Positions 9,716 to 20,152 of a DNA stretch of 64,000 nt are shown piece by piece (the stretch's first letter is position 1; each line of letters opens with the position of its first letter). The notes under the pieces are model-generated. The model ran no database searches. It saw only the letters and a program-made list of their open reading frames with translations, and was not told the DNA's origin. Made by a program: the position numbers and the translations under genes. The stretch is from Methylocucumis oryzae. GTDB lineage: Bacteria; Pseudomonadota; Gammaproteobacteria; Methylococcales; Methylomonadaceae. The stretch lies in contig NZ_LAJX01000015.1 in NCBI RefSeq assembly GCF_000963695.1, positions 1 through 64,000 on the forward strand, given 5' to 3'.

Positions 9716-10762
9716 ATGTCTGTTTCTATGCTTCCTTATCATGAGCAATGCCATGCTCGTGAGTATACCTTATCGTTGCGGACGATATTAGGTATATACG
9801 CAATCATCCCCGTTTGTTTTATTTTACAACTTATTGATAAGTTCGTTCTCAATGGCAGCATTATGGCTGTGTTGCCGACATCGCCAAACCATTTCGTATT
9901 ATTTCAAGTTTTATTCGGTACGCCACATATCATCGCAAGTACGTTGATTTTAGCGTGTAATAAAGAATATTTTGTTCATTATCGTAAGCAAATAGCGCTG
10001 ATGACAGCTTGTGTCGCGGTAATTTTTGGTATTGGTAGTTTATTTATTTCTTATAGAGTTTTTTACATAGCTGTAGCATCATGGACGGTACTGCATGTGA
10101 TTAAACAGCAATACGGTATTGCACGAGGTGTTTGTAAGTTGCCTGCATGGAGCTATAACATCCTGCTAGCCTTAAGTGTCATGGCCGGTATTGCGATTTA
10201 TTTAGCGATTTTTTTAAGAAACCAGTTATCGCCTGAGCAAGCGCAAGAACTAAGTCAAGTTGCCAGTGTTTTCTGTTTTCTGTTTATTTTGTTTGCGTTT
10301 TACGCCCAGCGCTTTGTGACTACCCATTTTGCCAAGTGGTTTTATTGGGCGAATGTTTTGTTAATTATCAGTAGCTTTTATTTTTATTCCGAAAAATATT
10401 ATTTTTTCGCTATTTTAGTGCCACGTTTAGTACACGATTTAACTGCGTATATGGTCTACATCACGCATGATTTGAATAAACACCAACTCGACACGGATGC
10501 CGTGTTGTACAAAAAAGCCAAACAGTACAAAATTCCTGTTGCTGCCGTTCTACCACTTTTATCGTTTGGTTTAGCTTTTGTGTTGCAAGCTTATGGCGAT
10601 GATTTAGTGCAATATATTACGCAGGTGTTATTTGCCACCGAAGTTAAAAAAGCGGTGACTGTTGGCGTGATTGGTTATTTAGCGTTGCTACATTATTACA
10701 CCGAAGCGTTTACTTGGAAGCAAGATTCACCGTATCGACGTTTTTTACGTTTTAGCAAATAA
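9716..10762 (+). CDS. Unrecognised multipass membrane protein with conserved-looking histidines
   Basis: I cannot name this 348-residue protein. It has roughly nine or ten hydrophobic segments. Polar residues sit at or near helices in a way that suggests a buried site: FGTPH near residue 67, LHVIKQQYG near 125, PRLVHD...YITHD near 238-256 and LHYYTEAFTW near 323. Several membrane metalloenzyme families use such His and Asp residues, so a membrane-bound oxygenase or desaturase-like enzyme is possible, but this is inference only. AGAGGA precedes the start by about 7 bp. It stands alone between the RuMP terminator and a convergent PhoX-like gene. Confidence 0.75.
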   Translation: MSVSMLPYHEQCHAREYTLSLRTILGIYAIIPVCFILQLIDKFVLNGSIMAVLPTSPNHFVLFQVLFGTPHIIASTLILACNKEYFVHYRKQIALMTACVAVIFGIGSLFISYRVFYIAVASWTVLHVIKQQYGIARGVCKLPAWSYNILLALSVMAGIAIYLAIFLRNQLSPEQAQELSQVASVFCFLFILFAFYAQRFVTTHFAKWFYWANVLLIISSFYFYSEKYYFFAILVPRLVHDLTAYMVYITHDLNKHQLDTDAVLYKKAKQYKIPVAAVLPLLSFGLAFVLQAYGDDLVQYITQVLFATEVKKAVTVGVIGYLALLHYYTEAFTWKQDSPYRRFLRFSK

Positions 10763-10763
10763 A

Positions 10764-10790
10764 AAAAGGCCGCTGTGAGCGGCCTTTTAA
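10764..10790. terminator. Bidirectional terminator between convergent genes
   Basis: AAAAGGCCGC pairs with GCGGCCTTTT around TGTGA, with an A tract on one side and T residues on the other. It serves the membrane-protein gene and, on the other strand, the PhoX-like gene if that gene ends at 10793. Confidence 0.85.
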
Positions 10791-10792
10791 TG

Positions 10793-12347
10793 TTAAAACG
10801 TTATTTTTACCGACTTTAAAACCTGTGATTTTAATTAAATCGTCAGTTACATAATCATCATGTTTTTGGCAGTTACTGCTATCGGTACAAGCAGAGTCAT
10901 CGCTGTGTTGAATGTAGAGGTAAGCGGTTTTGCCATCAGCAGTGAAAGTAAAGCCAGTTGGCTCAGCGCTACTATCACGAACTGATAACACTTTGATGCA
11001 GCCGTCAGATTTAATATCACGGTCTTTGCCGTCGCGTAAACAAGCCCATACATCACCGAAGTCATGATCTTCAATAACATACATATTGCCGGTGATAGGT
11101 TGGAAGGCTAGGTTATCGGGTTGATTTAAGTCAGTATCGCCTTCTACAGCACGGTTAGCAACAGCAACGGCAAAGCCTTTGCTCTCAGTGCTATCCGCTA
11201 AATAAGTTAAGCCATGGCTGTTAACACTAGGATTATTAACCGTTACTTCCCCCGTACCTACTGGTTTCGCATCGATTAAACAAACGACTTCGCCATAGTT
11301 CTGCGCGCTGGCACTGCCAGTATTTGTCCAGCAGAATTTAACACCGGTGCCCACATATAACGGATCGAAGTGACCATCTTCAGGACGGTAGTAACCTGTT
11401 GCATGGTTAGCGTCAGCCGATGCGCGTAAATTAGTGCTATCAACTTTTACCCAAGCGCCTTCACCAATTTCACAACCTTGACCAAATTGCGGGAAACTGC
11501 TGCTATTTCTATTTTGGCAAGAGGCTTGGTAAGCGTAAATCGTACCTGCTGTTAACGGTGATTGGCTTAAGTCGGTGACAGCCGTGCCATCCCATAATTT
11601 GCTGGGTACAAATTTAAAAATACTGCCGCCATCTGAGTTAGCGCCTTCTGCGCCTGGACGTAATTCATCGCCGTAATATAAAACACCTTGCGCGTTTAAA
11701 TCCAATCCTTCCCAAGCGAGTTTGCCTACGGCACCACGATAGGCGATTTGTCCAGTGACAGCTTTACCTTCACTGTCTATTGTTTCACTAGCGCCACGAG
11801 CCACTAAGGTTTGCTCGGTAGTGGCTAAGGGGTTAAGAATTTCATATAACCCGCCGTCATCTTCTTCTTCAGTAGCGACAATCGTGTTCCACGGTGTCCG
11901 ACGAATGCCATCGCAAGCAATCATACCGCGTAAAATGGTATTAACTTCTCCCGTTTTAAGATTGACTGTTTGAACAGAAGGGGTGAGTTTTACAGTACCG
12001 CTAGCATAAGTACCGATAGCATCGTTACCGGCCTCGATGCAGGTAACAATGTGAGTTGGTTTGGTATCATTCGGCCAGAATGCCATCATGTCAGAACTAT
12101 CGCCTGCTTGGCGCGTTACAATTTCAGCGGTTAAGCCATTGGCTAATTTGATTAAATCATTCGCTTTTTGACCATCAACGCGAGGCACAGATGTGGTTTC
12201 AGAGCTGTTTAATGGTTTTACGATGCCGAAAAATTTATAAGATTGTGCTTTTAATAAATTTTGCACTTCTAAACCAAAATCATTTGCCGCAAAAGCCGTG
12301 CTTGATGTTGCAATGCTCATAGCTAAAGCAAGAGTTGTTTTATTCAT
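10793..12347 (-). CDS. PhoX-like (DUF839) secreted phosphatase, probable 3' frameshift
   Basis: The N-terminus is a signal peptide cleaved near STAFA. The body matches the PhoX/DUF839 type: RRTPWNTIVATEEE near residue 149, GDELRPGAE near 225, LNQPDNLAFQP near 408 and EPTGFTFTADGKTAYL near 460. Such periplasmic proteins bind Ca/Fe and hydrolyse phosphate esters, though not all DUF839 members are proven phosphatases. As written the frame runs through the terminator hairpin to 10752. Removing one base from the T run 10804-10808 ends it at 10793 with FKVGKITF, just before the hairpin, giving 517 residues. I see no clear Pho box upstream. An AGAGAGG site precedes the start. Confidence 0.8.
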
Positions 12348-12548
12348 AAGATGACCTCTCTGTATTAATATTAGATTGCCGTAAGGCGAGGTTACTTTAC
12401 ATTTACCATATTAAAAATAAGTGAAATAGTGATACAAAATCATGCTATGCAACTTAACTGGCGTTAAGCGTATTAGTAGGCTGTGATTTTCTTAATTTCA
12501 TGCTATAAGAAATGCTAATCTAATCAGCCAACCTGACAGGTTATACCG

Positions 12549-13725
12549 ATGAAATCGCTGGATGTGCGCACCATGATGGTGATGGTGGCTTGCTTAAATT
12601 TACTCTTCTGTGGCTTACTGGCATTAGCTGGATTACATGCCGGTAGTATTCGAGGTATGCGCCACTGGGCGGTAGCGAGTTTTTGCGCTGGACTGAGTTT
12701 AGGGTTAGCCCTACTGCAAGAAAGACCGAGTTTAGAGCCAAATTGGGTTATTGTTGTGGGCTCTGTGTTGCTAGCGTTAGCTTTATGCTTATATTGGAAT
12801 GGTATTAAGGCGTTTTAAGGAACAACGTCAGCTATGGTTGTTATCCAGTATTTTTATTGTTTTAGTATTGTTGCAAAATCTGTGGTTTTGCATTCTTAGG
12901 CCAGATATTAATGGTCGCGTAATTGCCAATTCGTTAGCGTTTGGTTTAATTAATGCGTTATGTGCTAAAGCATTACTCATCCGTATTGAGCAACCGCTAA
13001 GAACGGCTTATTGGTTTACCGGCGGTGCGTTTGCGATTCAAGGCGCTATGTTTTTTACTAGAGCACTAAAACTGATTGTTTTTCCTGACCCGAATTATTG
13101 GCTTTATGCTTCCGCGTTAATTAATCCGGTAACATTTTTTGTCGGTAGTGTGACTCAGTTATGCTTAACCTTTGGCTTTGTGCTCATGCTGAATTATCGC
13201 TTGGCGATGCATTTACAGATGTTAGCCACGCATGATCAATTAACAGACGCCTTAAATCGACGCAGTTTAGAGGAAAAAGGTGCGATGTTTTGTTCGTTAT
13301 TTCAACGCACAGGCAAAACGTTTGTCGGTTATGCTGCTGGATATTGATTATTTTAAGGTGGTTAACGATACCTATGGGCATCAAACAGGTGATTTAGTAT
13401 TAAAGCGCTTATCTGAAATGGTAAACGCTACGATACGCAATGCAGATTGCTTTGCGCGTTATGGCGGCGAAGAATTTTGTATTCTAATGCCTTCGACCAG
13501 CGAATTAGATGCGCTGGTATTAGCGGAGCGCATACGCAATGCTTATGCCGCATTGGTCTTTGAAGTTAACGGGCAATCATTTCAAAGCACGTTAAGTATT
13601 GGCGTAGCGATTCTAAAAGCACTGGATTGCAGTTCGATAAGCTTATTACAGCGGCCGATAAAAGTCTTTATTATGCGAAACAGCATGGACGAAATCAGTC
13701 GATTGCTGTTTCTAGCATCATGTAG
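12549..13725 (+). CDS. Membrane diguanylate cyclase (three frameshifts)
   Basis: This is a GGDEF enzyme making cyclic di-GMP. The restored 391 residues contain about seven N-terminal membrane helices, then the linker [14 protein letters not shown] and the cyclase domain with [12 protein letters not shown] and RYGGEEFCI (the active GGEEF form). Breaks lie at the T run 12813-12816 (one extra), the A run 13315-13318 (one extra) and near 13610-13613 (one missing). Correcting them gives the typical ending [16 protein letters not shown] and a stop at 13725. The convergent murU gene overlaps the end by a few bases. The membrane part is an unassigned sensor. Confidence 0.85.
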
Positions 13726-14386
13726 TGCCATATTTTGCTGACAACACTTGCAAGCGCTCTGGTGTGCCTATGTCTAACCAAAAACCTTGATGATGGCAGC
13801 CATGCACCTGGGCTTGTTGCATGGCAGCTCGCAGAATAGGCGCTAATTTTAAAATACCGGGTTGACAGTTGTTGAATAAGGCCGGGTGATAAACGCCAAT
13901 GCCGCTAAAAGTGAGTTTATGTTCACCACATTCCTTGAGTTGTCCGTCATCCGTCAGCGCAAAATCGCCTTGAGGATGATGCTCAGGGTTATCGACTAAG
14001 ACTAAATAGGCTAAGTCTATCTCGATATTTTGTAGTAGCCGGTAGTCAAAATCGGTGGCTATATCGCCATTGACCACTAGAAACGGTTGTTCTCCGAGTA
14101 AGGGCAGGGCGTTAATAATACCGCCAGCGGTTTCTAAGGCTGTATTGCCTTCAGCGGAGTATTGGATAGTAGCGCCAAATTGTTCACCATTACCTAAATA
14201 TGCTTCGATTTGCTCACCTAAATAGGCGTGGTTAATAACAATCTCAGTGAAACCGGCAGTCACAAGCTGATTAAGTGTATGTTCGATTAATGGTTTACCT
14301 GCGGCCCGTAATAACGGTTTGGGGGTATGGTCGGTGAGGGGACGCATACGTTCGCCACGTCCGGCGGCTAAAATCATGGCTTTCAT
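13718..14386 (-). CDS. murU: N-acetylmuramate 1-phosphate uridylyltransferase
   Basis: MurU makes UDP-MurNAc from MurNAc 1-phosphate in the cell-wall recycling route that bypasses de novo synthesis. The 222-residue protein has the nucleotidyltransferase signature [14 protein letters not shown] at residues 5-18, [13 protein letters not shown] and the metal-binding segment VVNGDIATD. Its ATG overlaps the amgK stop (ATGA), indicating translational coupling. A generic sugar nucleotidyltransferase is the alternative, but the amgK partner supports MurU. Confidence 0.9.
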   Translation of the reverse strand: MKAMILAAGRGERMRPLTDHTPKPLLRAAGKPLIEHTLNQLVTAGFTEIVINHAYLGEQIEAYLGNGEQFGATIQYSAEGNTALETAGGIINALPLLGEQPFLVVNGDIATDFDYRLLQNIEIDLAYLVLVDNPEHHPQGDFALTDDGQLKECGEHKLTFSGIGVYHPALFNNCQPGILKLAPILRAAMQQAQVHGCHHQGFWLDIGTPERLQVLSAKYGTT

Positions 14387-15380
14387 AGGCTCTCTGCTAA
14401 AACAGGCTTTATCTGGGTGTTTAAGAACAGGTGAAAGTCGGCTAATTCTTCATAAGCTGAGCAGGTATTTAAGGCATAGCTGAAGGTCAGTGGTATGTCT
14501 TTTAAATAACCGGGTTTGTTGTCACGCAAGCTTAAGCGCGAGAAAATCCCTAAGACTTTTAAATGTCGTTGTAAACCCATAAAATCAAACCAGCGTTGGA
14601 ATTGTTGCGCTGAGCAGTCAATTAAACCCGCATCTAATAAACGTTGATGGTAATGTTGAACCCACTCGTGCACGCGAGGGATTGGCCAAGCAATATAACA
14701 ATCTTTAAGCAACGATACTAAGTCGTAAGTGATAGCGCCTACCACGCATCTTGAAAGTCTAAGACGCCAGGTACCTGTTCCGGTAATACCATGAGATTAC
14801 GTGAATGGTAGTCTCGGTGTACCAGTACCTGAGGTTGTGCGAGGGCGGAATCAATTAATAAGTGTTTTGTTTCCTGCCATAATGCGTCAGGGATAGTTAA
14901 GTCGAGTTTTTGCTGTAAAAACCATTCGTCAAATAGATTTAACTCGCGGGTTAATAGCGCCTGGTCATAGGGTGGTAGCGCAACGTTTGCAAGCAGTGGG
15001 TTGCTATGTAGCTTAAATAACACATCAAACGCCCGGTGGTAAAGCGTGTCAGCGTTGTGTTCTGTTAAATGGTCTAAGTAGTTAATAGTGCCAAAATCTT
15101 GTAGCAATAAAAAACCGTCGTCTAGGTTTTGTGCATAGATTTGCGGGGTGTTGATACCGGCTGAGCGTAAGAGTTCTGCGACATGAATAAACGCCGTCAG
15201 ATTTTCTTTATCAGGCGGTGCGTCCATAACAACATAACTGCCTTGGTCGGTTGTTGCTCTAAAATAACGCCTAAAGCTGGCATCACTAGAGGCAGGGGCT
15301 AGGTCGAGTAGGTTTAATAACACATCATGTTGCAGCCAATCGACGAGGCTAAGGGCTCTAAAATCTTCGGTAATTATCAT
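14383..15380 (-). CDS. amgK: N-acetylmuramate/N-acetylglucosamine kinase (one frameshift)
   Basis: AmgK phosphorylates MurNAc or GlcNAc at C1, feeding MurU. It is an aminoglycoside-phosphotransferase-fold kinase. The catalytic loop is [13 protein letters not shown] and the metal motif is VLDFQDA. After DFQDA the frame is lost. Adding one missing base near 14744 restores [17 protein letters not shown] and a 332-residue product of normal length. The start at 15380 ([12 protein letters not shown]) is chosen because the longer in-frame extension to 15419 looks unlike the family and crowds the divergent lptD promoter. Confidence 0.9.
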
Positions 15381-15434
15381 TCGTAGCAGGTTGGTTTGGC
15401 TAGGATTAGTGATACACACCTAATATAAGGTAGA

Positions 15435-18197
15435 ATGCACGCCCGGCATTTTATTCGTTTACTATTTGTTGCGCTACTTAACTTAATGTCTTTTATGTTT
15501 CGACGTTTTATTTTGGTCTGTTTGCCCTCTTTATCGGCTTCGGTGAGTCTTGCCGATAGCTCAGCTTGGAATTGCAAGCAAGATGCTCAGACTAAACAAT
15601 GGGTTTGCTTGGGTGATACCAGTCAAAAAGCAGTTGCGGAATCTGAGCCTAGCGCGTCGATACCGATTAAGCCACTTGCTGAACCTGCCCCCGCAGTTAT
15701 TGAGCCAGTTAAGCCTGAGTTAGCTAAGCCTGACGTTCGCATTCAGCCTATAGAAAAGAAACCGTTGAGCATACCGCGTGCTGAATCCATAACCCCCATA
15801 CCTCCCGTAACGGTTAAAGCGTGCGATAGTGAAAAATCGTGTGCGAGTCGTAAGCTACCTTTGCCACCGTTTGAAACGCAAGACCATAGCTTTCGTTTGT
15901 TAGCGCCGATATTTGACCATGAACAAGAACGGGTTTTTTATAATCTGTATGGTCAATTAAAACATGATCCTTGGGAAAATTGCTTGTCGTTAACCAATAC
16001 ACCACGTTCATGGGCAGCGGATCATGCCTTGAGAAACCAGTCGCCATTAGAAGTGACATCGAATTATTCGGAAATTTTCGATAACGAAATTGGCACGTAT
16101 TCTGGTCAAGTGCAAATGGATAGAGCCGATCAACATGCCGAAGCCCATATTGCTAATTATGACAGCGTGTCACAAACTTTAGATTTACACGGTGATGTTT
16201 ACTATAGCGAGGATGAAATCGCGTTGCATAGTGATACCGCTAGTTTGCAATTGGATAGCGATCAAGCAACGTTACGTGATACGTTATTTATTTATCCTTC
16301 TACGCCACTACGTGGTTTAGCGAAAGCCGTTTATCGCGACAGTCAAACGTTATCGCATTATAAAGATGTGACCTATACGAGCTGTAAACCCGGTAATCAA
16401 GATTGGGCGATACATGCCTCTGAATTAAAGTTAAATAAAGAAACAGGCAAAGGTTCAGCCAAACATACTTGGTTGGAATTTAAAGGCGTACCGGTGTTTT
16501 ATTCGCCGTATTTAGCGTTTCCGGCCGATAATCGTCGCTTGTCAGGCTTTTTAGCGCCGTCGTTTGGTAATACTCAAACCAGTGGCTTTAATATCATGGT
16601 GCCGTATTACTGGAATATTGCGCCTAATTATGACGCTACCTTAAGCCCACGCTATTTTACTAAGCGTGGAGTGTTATTGGGCGGTGATTTTCGCTATTTA
16701 AGCGAACAGTCCAGAGGTATTATTAGCGCGGAATACATGCCTGAGGATTCAATATTAAATACAGATCGTTATCAAGGTTCGTTAAAACATACGACGATAT
16801 TTACGCCTAATTTAAGCGCAAATTTAGACTTAAATTATGTGTCTGATAAAAACTATTTTGCTGAGTTAGGTAATGCATTAAGTTTCCCTAACTTCAGTTT
16901 TGTTAAAAGCGAAGCGAATGTCAATTATGTTCGTCCCGGCATGAGTTTTATGACACGGGTAGAAAGTTATCAAACCATTGACGCCAGTTTAAAAGGCGGG
17001 CAAATTCCGTATCGACGCTTACCGCAAGTCAATTTGAGTTTTAACCATAGTTTTGCCACGCCGATAGCGCTGGATACTTTATTTGAAACGGAAATGGTTA
17101 ATTTTCAGCACGGCAGTTTAGTAAATGGTCAACGGTTTAATATTAAGCCGTCGATAAGCGTGCCGTTACAAACGGCCAGTACTTATGTGACGCCTAAGTT
17201 AGCGGTGCAACACACTCAATATTGGCTAAACAACCCTAATCCAGGTTTGTCTAGCGAGTTAGATAGAACACTACCTATCGTTTCGGTGGATAGTGGGCTG
17301 TTTTTGGAGCGTGAGGTAACTATAGCGGATACTGGATTAGTCCATACGCTTGAGCCCCGATTGTTTTATTTATACATTCCTAAAACCGATCAAAGCCAAA
17401 TCCCGCTGTTCGATACATCGGTTTACGATTTTTGGTATAGCAGCATGTTCCGGGAAAATCGCTTCAGTGGTAGCGATAGGATTCAAGACGCTAACCAAAT
17501 TACGGCGGCGTTAACGACGCGTTTAGTCGAGCCATCTACCGGTTTAGAGCGTTTAAGATTTAGCATAGGCGAGATTTTTTACTTCAGAAATCGAGAAGTC
17601 ACGTTATGCGGTGAATATCCATCGAGTTTTTGTGCGATTAGTCCGGTTGAAACGGCGACGCAATCACCGTTAGCGACTGAGTTAAGCAGTCAATTGACGC
17701 GCCATATTAGCATAGACGGTGGTTTGCAATGGGATCCTGATACGAATAGCATTGTGCGCGGTAAAGCGGCGTTGCATTTTGTTAATCAACCCGATCAAAT
17801 CATTAATTTGGGCTATTTATACCGCTTAAATCCATTGATTCCAGATAGAAGTAATGATATTACCCAAAGCGATATTTCTTTCCGTTGGCCAATTTATGAT
17901 AATTGGTATGGCGTAGGGCGTTGGCAGTATTCCTGGTTATATAATAATACCCAAGATGGTTTTATTGGCGTGGAAAAAGAAAATTGTTGTTGGCGTTTTA
18001 GAGTGATATACCGTAGTTATCTGAATAGCTTAAACCCTGTTATTGATGCTAATCAACAACTTAGCAATTATGTTGTAGAAGGTACCCAGCAATCGGGCGT
18101 GTTCTTTCAAATCGAGCTAAAAGGCTTAACTGGCATAGGTGAAAAATTGGATAATTTCTTTGAATCCAGTATTTATGGTTATCGGAAACCGGATTGA
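15435..18197 (+). CDS. lptD: LPS-assembly outer-membrane protein LptD
   Basis: LptD is the beta-barrel that inserts lipopolysaccharide into the outer leaflet with LptE. The protein has an N-terminal hydrophobic region, a Pro-rich linker (about residues 65-130), an OstA-like beta-jellyroll domain (about 195-335) and a long C-terminal barrel. At 920 residues it is somewhat longer than E. coli LptD because of the linker. AAGG before 15435 supports that start. An internal ATG at 15495 would give a cleaner signal peptide (MFRRFILVCLPSLSASVSLA) and may be the true start. surA overlaps its stop by one base. Confidence 0.93.
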   Translation: MHARHFIRLLFVALLNLMSFMFRRFILVCLPSLSASVSLADSSAWNCKQDAQTKQWVCLGDTSQKAVAESEPSASIPIKPLAEPAPAVIEPVKPELAKPDVRIQPIEKKPLSIPRAESITPIPPVTVKACDSEKSCASRKLPLPPFETQDHSFRLLAPIFDHEQERVFYNLYGQLKHDPWENCLSLTNTPRSWAADHALRNQSPLEVTSNYSEIFDNEIGTYSGQVQMDRADQHAEAHIANYDSVSQTLDLHGDVYYSEDEIALHSDTASLQLDSDQATLRDTLFIYPSTPLRGLAKAVYRDSQTLSHYKDVTYTSCKPGNQDWAIHASELKLNKETGKGSAKHTWLEFKGVPVFYSPYLAFPADNRRLSGFLAPSFGNTQTSGFNIMVPYYWNIAPNYDATLSPRYFTKRGVLLGGDFRYLSEQSRGIISAEYMPEDSILNTDRYQGSLKHTTIFTPNLSANLDLNYVSDKNYFAELGNALSFPNFSFVKSEANVNYVRPGMSFMTRVESYQTIDASLKGGQIPYRRLPQVNLSFNHSFATPIALDTLFETEMVNFQHGSLVNGQRFNIKPSISVPLQTASTYVTPKLAVQHTQYWLNNPNPGLSSELDRTLPIVSVDSGLFLEREVTIADTGLVHTLEPRLFYLYIPKTDQSQIPLFDTSVYDFWYSSMFRENRFSGSDRIQDANQITAALTTRLVEPSTGLERLRFSIGEIFYFRNREVTLCGEYPSSFCAISPVETATQSPLATELSSQLTRHISIDGGLQWDPDTNSIVRGKAALHFVNQPDQIINLGYLYRLNPLIPDRSNDITQSDISFRWPIYDNWYGVGRWQYSWLYNNTQDGFIGVEKENCCWRFRVIYRSYLNSLNPVIDANQQLSNYVVEGTQQSGVFFQIELKGLTGIGEKLDNFFESSIYGYRKPD

Positions 18198-19501
18198 TGA
18201 TTAAAAACTCGCGTATGCAGAAAATTATTAAAAGCTTGAGATGGATGCTGATTTTTTTAGCGATGGGGCAAGGCTATGCTGAGACATTGGATAGAATCGT
18301 TGCCATTGTTGAAGACGATGTTATTTTGGCGCGGGATTTAGCGCGTGAAGAGGCGGTCATTAAACAGCGTATTGCCGCAAGTAATTCGCAAATGCCCCCC
18401 GATTATGTGTTGCGTAAGCAAGTACTCGAAAAAATGATTATCGATAAACTGCAACGCCAGTTAGCAGAGCGTGCGGGCGTAACGGTTAGTGAGGAAATGT
18501 TAAACGGCTCAGCGGAGGACATTGCTCAACGTAATCGCATGACGATGGAGCAATTTCGCGCCGAAATAGAAAGCCAAGGCATCACGTATAAAGCGTTTTT
18601 AGAAAATTTACGCAATGAAATCATCGTCAATCAATTACGTGCCAGGGAAATCGGCGCTAGAGTTAAAGTGACCGATAGGGAAATAGACCATTATATTGAA
18701 ACACAAGGAAAAATTGGTGACCAAGCGATTCAATATCATCTAGGTCATATTTTATTAGCGGTTAAAGAAAATGCTTCAGCCAGTGATGTGCAAAAAGCAC
18801 AGAGCAAAGCCAATGAGTTGTTCGAAAAATTAAATGCTGGGCAAGATTTTAGCGAAACTGCGATAAGCCAGTCGAATGATGCGAATGCGTTAAAAGGTGG
18901 TGATTTAGGCTGGCGTACCATAGCCGATATACCGAGTCTGTTTACCGATGTCGTTAAGGATATGAAACGAGGTGATGTTGCCGGGCCTATACGCAGTCCT
19001 AGTGGTTTTCATATTGTTAAAATGTTAGACGTCAAAGGCGTCGATGACCATATTATTACCAAGACTAAAGTTAGGCATATTTTGATTAAAACTAATGAAT
19101 TAGTCGATGATAATGAAGCTAGAAAACGCTTGTTAGCGTTGCGTGCCCGTATTGATGATGGTGATGACTTTGCGGTATTAGCCCGCTCTCATTCCGACGA
19201 TAAGGGTTCTGCGATTAAAGGTGGCTTATTAGATTGGGTGAGTCCAGGGGATTTGGTTAAGCCATTTGAAGAAGCGATGGCAAAGTTAGGCGTTAATCAA
19301 ATCAGCGAACCGGTACAAACTCAGTTTGGCTGGCATTTAATTCAAGTCTTGGATAGAGAAAATAAAGACAACAGCACGGAATACCAAAGAAACTTGGTCA
19401 GGGATGCAATTCGCAAGCGTAAAATTGAAGAAGAAACCGAACTATGGATGCGTCGGTTACGCGACGAGGCTTATGTAGAAATCTACGATGATAGGCTGTG
19501 A
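18197..19501 (+). CDS. surA: Periplasmic chaperone / peptidyl-prolyl isomerase SurA
   Basis: SurA escorts outer-membrane proteins, including LptD, through the periplasm. The product has an N-terminal signal peptide (cleavage near GYA), an N-terminal chaperone domain beginning LDRIVAIVEDDVIL, and two parvulin domains at about 173-275 and 283-385. Each parvulin domain carries a GGDLGW or GGLLDW-type motif. The ATG overlaps the lptD stop (TGATG). lptD-surA order is the usual gammaproteobacterial arrangement. Confidence 0.95.
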   Translation: MIKNSRMQKIIKSLRWMLIFLAMGQGYAETLDRIVAIVEDDVILARDLAREEAVIKQRIAASNSQMPPDYVLRKQVLEKMIIDKLQRQLAERAGVTVSEEMLNGSAEDIAQRNRMTMEQFRAEIESQGITYKAFLENLRNEIIVNQLRAREIGARVKVTDREIDHYIETQGKIGDQAIQYHLGHILLAVKENASASDVQKAQSKANELFEKLNAGQDFSETAISQSNDANALKGGDLGWRTIADIPSLFTDVVKDMKRGDVAGPIRSPSGFHIVKMLDVKGVDDHIITKTKVRHILIKTNELVDDNEARKRLLALRARIDDGDDFAVLARSHSDDKGSAIKGGLLDWVSPGDLVKPFEEAMAKLGVNQISEPVQTQFGWHLIQVLDRENKDNSTEYQRNLVRDAIRKRKIEEETELWMRRLRDEAYVEIYDDRL

Positions 19502-20096
19502 TTTGGAACAACAAGATAAGCAAGATGATGTTGCGCTAAAACCGCTGGCTCATTACGAGCTGGTTTTGCATAATCAACTGCAGTGCCTCATAGAGACCGG
19601 CGGCTTAGAGGCCGAACGGCGGTTATTGACGACATTAGCACAACGCTTAAACGTCGATGCTGTTTTGTGCGCCGCTGCCTTATTGCATGTAGCGCATAGC
19701 CAGAATTGGTTAAGTCAACTCTCTGAGCTTGTTGAGACTAAACCAATTCCTATGCCAACAGTGACTATGAAGATGGTACGTTATCGGTTAGCGGTTGGTA
19801 GCGTGCATCTTGTCAGTATTGACGAGATTAAGCGAGTCTTGGTTGAAGAATCCGGTGTCGATAAAAAAAACATTACGATTATTGCGGTTCGCGACACCTA
19901 TACGCTGATTGAATTACCTGATGCAATGCCCTCTGATATTTTTCAGCATTTAAAAACTGTTGAAATAAATCAGCAGCCTCTGGATATTAAACGCGTTAAA
20001 CTGCGTAATAACAAAAAGCGTCATTCGTCTTACCATCGCCGGAGCAAGCAACGTCCGGTTAAAACTAGCACGGATGCTATCAGGTCGGTAGGTTAG
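19488..20096 (+). CDS. Stand-alone DbpA-type RNA-binding domain protein
   Basis: The 202-residue protein has an N-terminal helical part (about 20-75). It then has a segment like the C-terminal RNA-binding domain of DEAD-box helicases DeaD/DbpA: MVRYRLAVGSVHLV near 95, DKKNITIIAVRDTYTLIELP near 124, MPSDIFQHLKTVEINQQPL near 146. The tail is strongly basic (NNKKRHSSYHRRSKQRP). No helicase motifs are present in the gene or nearby. The start overlaps the surA end by 14 bp, so it is co-transcribed with lptD-surA. It probably binds structured RNA; its target is unknown. Confidence 0.75.
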   Translation: MIGCDLEQQDKQDDVALKPLAHYELVLHNQLQCLIETGGLEAERRLLTTLAQRLNVDAVLCAAALLHVAHSQNWLSQLSELVETKPIPMPTVTMKMVRYRLAVGSVHLVSIDEIKRVLVEESGVDKKNITIIAVRDTYTLIELPDAMPSDIFQHLKTVEINQQPLDIKRVKLRNNKKRHSSYHRRSKQRPVKTSTDAIRSVG

Positions 20097-20152
20097 ATTG
20101 AACTTTTCTCACACAAAACTAGCTTTTTAGCGACTGCTACCCACACCTGCCG

